Assembly: GCA_965237575.1 (NCBI GenBank)
Contig: CBDEGI010000004.1
Coordinates: forward strand, 4,216,001 to 4,280,000
Reading direction: 5' to 3'
DNA: 64,000 bases
DNA from: JAKZVK01 sp965237575
Lineage (GTDB): Bacteria; Acidobacteriota; Terriglobia; Bryobacterales; UBA6623
Part shown: positions 60,058 through 64,000 of the stretch, piece by piece
How positions within the stretch are numbered: the first letter of the stretch is position 1
Layout: each line of letters begins with the position of its first letter
The notes under the pieces: model-generated
Databases searched by the model: none
What the model was told of the DNA's origin: nothing
What the model saw: only the letters and a program-made list of their open reading frames with translations
Position numbers and translations under genes: made by a program

Positions 60058-61617
60058 GTGAACATCGCGCATCACATGGCGCGGGCGGGCCATGCTTACG
60101 GTGAGCGTCCGGCCGTTGCCAAGGGCGATGCGGTCCTCCATACCTACGCGTCGCTGGCCCAGCGTGTTGAGCGGCTCGCCGGAGGCCTTGCTGGCGGGTT
60201 GGGCCTCGCGCCCGGCGACCGGGTGGCCCTCACGATGGGGAACTGCCCCCAGTATGTGGAGATCCTGTACGCCTGCTGGCACGCCGGCTTGGTCGTGGTC
60301 CCCGTGAATGCCAAGTTGCACCCGAGCGAGTTCGCGTACATCCTCGAGAACGCCGGCGTGCGCCTGTGCTTCGCCACGCCGGATCTGGCGGACACGGTCG
60401 GGTCGCTTGCAACGCTCGAGAGATGCATCGCGGCACCGGACCCCGAATACGAGGCCTTGCTCAAGAGCGAGCCATTGGGCCTGGCTCCTCGGGAACCGAA
60501 CGACACCGCCTGGCTCTTCTACACCAGTGGGACGACCGGCCGGCCCAAAGGAGCCACCCTCACCCATCGCAATCTGCTGGCGATGTGCTTCTGTTACTTC
60601 GCCGACGTGGATCCGGGGGCGCCGTGGAACGCTATCCTGCACGCGGCGCCGATGAGCCACGGGTCCGGGCTCTACAGTCTCGCTCACGTAGCCCAGGCGT
60701 CGTGCCACGTCATTCCAGAAAGCGGTGGTTTCGACGCCGCGGAGGTCTACGCTCTCATCCGGCATTGGCCGGGTGTCTCGATGTTCGCCGCGCCGACGAT
60801 GGTTAAGCGGTTGCTCGACCATCCCCAAGACGACGACGCCGCCAACCTGAAGACGCTGATATACGGCGGCGGGCCGATGTACGTCGAGGATTGCCGCGCG
60901 GGGCTGGAGCGCTTTGGTCCGAAGCTTTCTCAACTCTACGGCCAAGGCGAGAGTCCCATGACCATCACGGCATTGAACGCCGCGCTCCACGCCGCATCGC
61001 ACCATCCGCGCTGGCTGGAACGGCTGGCGTCGGTTGGCGTGCCCCAAAGCGTGGTCGACGTGCAGGTGGCGGATAAGCACGACTGTCCCGTGCCTGCGGG
61101 CGAGCTCGGCGAGATTCTCGCGCGAGGCGACTCGGTGATGTCGGGCTATTGGGGCGACCCGGAAGCGACGGCCGAGACTCTGCGCGGTGGCTGGCTGCAC
61201 ACCGGGGACCTGGGCGTCTTCGACGAGGACGGCTTTCTTACCCTCAAAGACCGGTCGAAGGACGTGATCATCTCGGGCGGCGCGAACGTGTATCCGCGCG
61301 AGGTGGAAGAGGTGTTGCTGCGGCATCCCCTGGTGGCCGAGGCGTCGGTCATCGGACGGCCCGACCGCGAGTGGGGCGAGACCGTGGTCGCATATGTGGC
61401 GCCGGTGGCGGGGCGGACTGTCGATCCAGCCGGACTCGACAAGTTCTGTCTACAACACCTGGCGCGTTTCAAACGACCCAGGGACTATCGCGTGATCGAC
61501 AAGATCCCCAAGAACAACTACGGAAAAGCTTTGAAGACGGCGCTGCGCGAATTGGATCAGCAGGTGGAGCGCACCGGGGATGCGGGCGCGCCGATCGGAG
61601 GATCGAACAGTGGCTGA
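60058..61617 (+). CDS. acyl-CoA synthetase (AMP-forming)
   Basis: This 519-residue enzyme of the ANL superfamily activates a carboxylic acid as acyl-AMP and then acyl-CoA. GTG 60058 is chosen because the conserved start (NIAHHMARAGHAYGERPAV) follows it. Motifs: P-loop LFYTSGTTGRPKGATLTHRN, APMSHGSGLY, YGGGPMYVEDCR, LYGQGESPMTIT, the hinge region LHTGDLGVFDEDGFLTLKDRSKDVIISGGANVYPREVEE and the catalytic lysine in PKNNYGKALKTALRE. Substrate not predictable; the bulky-tolerant AAPMSHGSG pocket is seen in medium-chain and aromatic acid enzymes. The stop overlaps the following SDR gene by 8 bp. Confidence 0.9.
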   Translation: MNIAHHMARAGHAYGERPAVAKGDAVLHTYASLAQRVERLAGGLAGGLGLAPGDRVALTMGNCPQYVEILYACWHAGLVVVPVNAKLHPSEFAYILENAGVRLCFATPDLADTVGSLATLERCIAAPDPEYEALLKSEPLGLAPREPNDTAWLFYTSGTTGRPKGATLTHRNLLAMCFCYFADVDPGAPWNAILHAAPMSHGSGLYSLAHVAQASCHVIPESGGFDAAEVYALIRHWPGVSMFAAPTMVKRLLDHPQDDDAANLKTLIYGGGPMYVEDCRAGLERFGPKLSQLYGQGESPMTITALNAALHAASHHPRWLERLASVGVPQSVVDVQVADKHDCPVPAGELGEILARGDSVMSGYWGDPEATAETLRGGWLHTGDLGVFDEDGFLTLKDRSKDVIISGGANVYPREVEEVLLRHPLVAEASVIGRPDREWGETVVAYVAPVAGRTVDPAGLDKFCLQHLARFKRPRDYRVIDKIPKNNYGKALKTALRELDQQVERTGDAGAPIGGSNSG

Positions 61618-62410
61618 GAGGCTGAAAGACAAAGTCGCTCTGGTGTCGGGCGCGGGCTCGGTGGGGCCGGGCTGGGGGAACGGCAAGGCGGCGGTCGTGC
61701 TGTTCGCGCGCGAAGGGGCATCTGTCTTCTGCGTGGACATTCGCGCCGAGGCGGCCGAGGAAACCCGGGACATCATCCGAGCTGAAGGCGGCGCCGCCGA
61801 GGCATGGCAGTGCGACGTGTCGCAAGCAGCCGAGGTCGAGGCAATGGTCAGGGGTTGCGTGGCGCAATACGGCCGCATCGATGTGCTGCACAACAACGTC
61901 GGCATCCTGGCCGTTGGCGGGCCGGTAGAGACCAGCGAGGCCGACTGGGACCGGGTTCACGACGTCAACCTGAAGAGCATGTTTCTCGCCTGCAAGCACG
62001 TCTTGCCGGTGATGGAGCAGCAGGGGAGCGGGTCGATCGTCAACATCTCTTCGGTCGCGGGCCTGCGGCATCTGGGCGTCCCCTATGTCGCCTACAACAC
62101 GTCCAAAGCGGCGGTCAGCCACTTCACCCGCATGGTCGCCGTGCAGTACGCTCCCAGGGGGATTCGCTGCAACAGCGTGGCCCCCGGGTTCATGCGCACC
62201 CCCATGGTCGAGAAGTCCCTGGCCGACCACTATGCGGGGGGCGACATCGACGAGATGTTTCGCCTTCGGGCGGCCCAAGTGCCGATGGGGCGCGGCGGCG
62301 ACGCCTGGGACGTGGCCTACGCCTCGCTGTACCTGGCGTCGGACGAGGCCAAGTATGTCACCGGCGCCGAGATCGTGGTCGACGGGGGCCTGACCGTCAA
62401 GTGCGTGTGA
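61610..62410 (+). CDS. short-chain dehydrogenase/reductase
   Basis: The protein has 266 residues. GTG 61610 follows GGAGG by 8 bp and overlaps the synthetase stop. Classical SDR motifs: cofactor loop VSGAGSVGPGWGNGKAAV (an extended glycine loop), D in FCVDIRA suggesting NAD, CDVSQ, LHNNVGI (NNAG variant), the catalytic S-Y-K as NISSVAG, YVAYNTSKAAV, and the C-terminal VTGAEIVVDGGLTVK. Coupled to an acyl-CoA synthetase, it probably works on the same acid or on its CoA derivative (a 3-hydroxyacyl-CoA or similar). The function is only inferred. Confidence 0.92.
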   Translation: MAERLKDKVALVSGAGSVGPGWGNGKAAVVLFAREGASVFCVDIRAEAAEETRDIIRAEGGAAEAWQCDVSQAAEVEAMVRGCVAQYGRIDVLHNNVGILAVGGPVETSEADWDRVHDVNLKSMFLACKHVLPVMEQQGSGSIVNISSVAGLRHLGVPYVAYNTSKAAVSHFTRMVAVQYAPRGIRCNSVAPGFMRTPMVEKSLADHYAGGDIDEMFRLRAAQVPMGRGGDAWDVAYASLYLASDEAKYVTGAEIVVDGGLTVKCV

Positions 62411-62440
62411 TGTGAGCAGGCCGGCCTGGCGGCCCTTGCC

Positions 62441-64000
62441 TTAGAGCGCTGGGCCGACGGCTATCGTCACGTCGTCACGGCTGCGGAAGACGTTGTCGCC
62501 GCCACAGTCGACTTCGATCACGATCGAGACCGTATTGCCCGTGGCCACGCCGGCGGGGATCACGGCATTGACTTGGTTCACGCCGACCAGCGTCGGATGG
62601 AGCACGGGGAACGCCTGAGCGAGTTGGCCGTCGATAAAGACACGTACAGTCTTGGTCGGGACCCGCAGAATCGCGTTCCCGTCCTCGTCGAAGCCGGGAA
62701 TATCCCCCGTCGCGGGTGGCATGGGAACCGGGCCCAGGCCGTTTGACCAGATAATGATCACGCCGCCGATGGGAGCCGGCCCGGCGGGCGTTGCGCCGAG
62801 GGAACCCGCCGGCTGGGCGAAACTACCGTCGAGGTTTTGGACAATCGCCCGGCCGGGTCCGAAGTCGAAGGTGAAAATCCCCGGTGACGCCAGGGCCGCA
62901 TCAACCGAGAACGGTACGCTCCAAACTTCCTTCTCGGGATCTTTCCAGTGGACTCTCACGTCCACCGAACCGGAGCTGACGTCGAGGTTCCACGGCACCT
63001 GCACGTTGGCTTGGTCGAAGGGCCCGGCGAAAGCGCCGAACAGCGCGCCCTCTTTGTCGTTGAAGGTGACGGAGAAGCCGTTGAGGTTCAAGCTCAGCGG
63101 GACGCTGTCGGCGACGGCTGTCTGCTCGGCGAAGAAACCGAACACCGAGACGATCGAGCCCGGGGAAATCAGACCGAGAAACCCGGCCGCGTCGAGCACG
63201 CCCGAGATCTTGTGCGTGTTTTGAAGCTTGGTGACGAAGGCGTCGGATGCGCCACCGTGGGTCAGGTCCGGCCCAACCACCAACGGGAAAGAGGGCTCCG
63301 TTGATTCGGTATGCCCGGCGACGTAGATTGCGCCAAAGGGATCGGCTGCAATGCCAAAGCCGACATCGAAGCCGGCGCCACCGATGTAGGTCACGTCGCC
63401 GAAGCCCGTTCCGTCGTTGAGGACCTGAGCTACGTAGGCGTCGCCGGAGCCCCCGTCATAAGTGAGGTCGGGCCCGCCCGACACCGGAAACGAGGGGGGC
63501 TCGGATTGGGTTTGGCCCGTAACCCACAAGCAGCCCGCGCTGTCGACCACGACATCCCTGCCGCGGTCCTCTTCCTCGCCGCCGATGTAGCCCAGGAAAT
63601 CAAAGCTCGTTCCATCGGCGCTGAGTCGGCCCACAAAAGCGTCCCGGGCCCCGTTGTGAGTCAAGTCCGGGCCCACCACAACCGGGAAGGTCGCCTGTGT
63701 CGACCGGGTATTACCGGTCAAGTGAGCCCTCATTTCGCCATCGACAAAAAGGTCCGCCCCAGAGTCGCTCTCGGAACCCCCGACGTAGCCGCTGTAGATG
63801 GTCCGCCTGCCGTCCGGGCTGATCTTGGTCACGAACGCGTCGCTCCCGCCGTTGTGTGTCAGATCCGGTCCCACCACGGGGAGGAAGGTATCCTCGGTGG
63901 ATCGCGTGCTGCCGCTCACATAGCAATAGCCCATGGAATCGACGGTTCCGCCGCCGCTGAAATCCTCCATGTCCCCGCCGATATAGCCTGCTGAGTCGAG
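62441..64000 (-). CDS. SBBP-repeat protein with C-terminal Solibacter-type domain, 5' end outside window
   Basis: The frame is open to the window's right end, so the N-terminus is missing. The visible 519 residues begin with at least four repeats of about 60 residues of the SBBP (seven-bladed propeller) type: GYIGGDMEDFSGGGTVDSMGYCYVSGSTRSTEDTF, then DAFVTKISPDGRRTIYSGYVGG, FDFLGYIGGEEEDRGRDVVVDSAGCLWVTGQTQS and FGDVTYIGGAGFDVGFGIAADPFGAIYVAGHTES. A TIGR03437-like module follows (GVLDAAGFLGLISPGSIVSVFGFF to VNQVNAVIPAGVATGNTVSIVIEV). It is an extracellular surface protein; the repeats may bind ligands. Confidence 0.88.
   Translation of the reverse strand, partial: LDSAGYIGGDMEDFSGGGTVDSMGYCYVSGSTRSTEDTFLPVVGPDLTHNGGSDAFVTKISPDGRRTIYSGYVGGSESDSGADLFVDGEMRAHLTGNTRSTQATFPVVVGPDLTHNGARDAFVGRLSADGTSFDFLGYIGGEEEDRGRDVVVDSAGCLWVTGQTQSEPPSFPVSGGPDLTYDGGSGDAYVAQVLNDGTGFGDVTYIGGAGFDVGFGIAADPFGAIYVAGHTESTEPSFPLVVGPDLTHGGASDAFVTKLQNTHKISGVLDAAGFLGLISPGSIVSVFGFFAEQTAVADSVPLSLNLNGFSVTFNDKEGALFGAFAGPFDQANVQVPWNLDVSSGSVDVRVHWKDPEKEVWSVPFSVDAALASPGIFTFDFGPGRAIVQNLDGSFAQPAGSLGATPAGPAPIGGVIIIWSNGLGPVPMPPATGDIPGFDEDGNAILRVPTKTVRVFIDGQLAQAFPVLHPTLVGVNQVNAVIPAGVATGNTVSIVIEVDCGGDNVFRSRDDVTIAVGPAL

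Noticed and set aside
60031..61326. 431-codon open frame on the minus strand
   Set aside because: Antisense to the acyl-CoA synthetase, which has every family motif.
1..64000. CRISPR array, rRNA genes or prophage structural genes
   Set aside because: No regularly spaced repeats, rRNA-like blocks or phage structural proteins were seen.

Overview
The window is high-GC bacterial DNA. It carries several families found mainly in Acidobacteriota: an acidobacterial VWFA-related protein (TIGR03436-like), two proteins with the Solibacter-type C-terminal module (TIGR03437-like), kinases fused to TolB-like propellers, an exported DUF1501 protein, MlrC and SelA-like enzymes. The best guess is an acidobacterium near Solibacterales/Bryobacterales; this is inferred from gene content only.

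Layout. 1-660 is the 3' end of an MlrC-family gene. 724-2467 is a small accessory patch between tRNA-Arg(TCT) and tRNA-Val(CAC), with a CcbP-like gene, a truncated gene and an N-terminally truncated integrase joined at a deletion junction. 2782-5054 holds two secreted proteins. 5593-8139 is a toxin-antitoxin-like cluster: small protein, BrnT toxin, antitoxin-like protein, nucleotidyltransferase, a structured repeat and a HEPN-motif protein. 8286-11801 is a fused indolepyruvate ferredoxin oxidoreductase. 11933-18381 is the rimP-nusA-infB-ylxP-apbE operon, with a good promoter and an attenuator hairpin in its leader. 18487-22872 is a decayed region: a kinase pseudogene, a second kinase tail, a broken DUF4258-like/DUF2283 pair, inverted hairpin repeats and a group II intron without a reverse transcriptase.

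22909-34530 is mostly housekeeping and secreted enzymes: D-aminoacylase, DksA/TraR protein, uracil-DNA glycosylase, histone-H1-like TPR protein, YvcK, PilZ, a PL10-like protein, a PQQ-type propeller, MiaB and a bifunctional nuclease. 34680-38693 holds a TonB-receptor relic, lactate permease and a haloperoxidase gene split by TGA. 38977-47382 holds RNase J (apparently starting at CTG), the VWFA protein, NikR and a gliding-type ABC export operon (ATPase, permease-GldG fusion, DUF4340). 47480-49557 is a decayed IS630 element next to an intact one. 49557-54000 has a seven-heme cytochrome overlapping a sorbosone-type dehydrogenase, then a second sugar dehydrogenase. 54028-62410 has an oxidoreductase, DUF1501, two exported SelA-like PLP enzymes in tandem, and an acyl-CoA synthetase/SDR pair. 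62441-64000 is the 3' part of an SBBP-repeat protein.

The points most worth checking are the paired Tat-exported SelA-like enzymes with an added C-terminal beta domain, the ORF-less group II intron inserted at a hairpin repeat, the nested TA cluster, and a recurring pattern of single nonsense changes in otherwise well-preserved genes.
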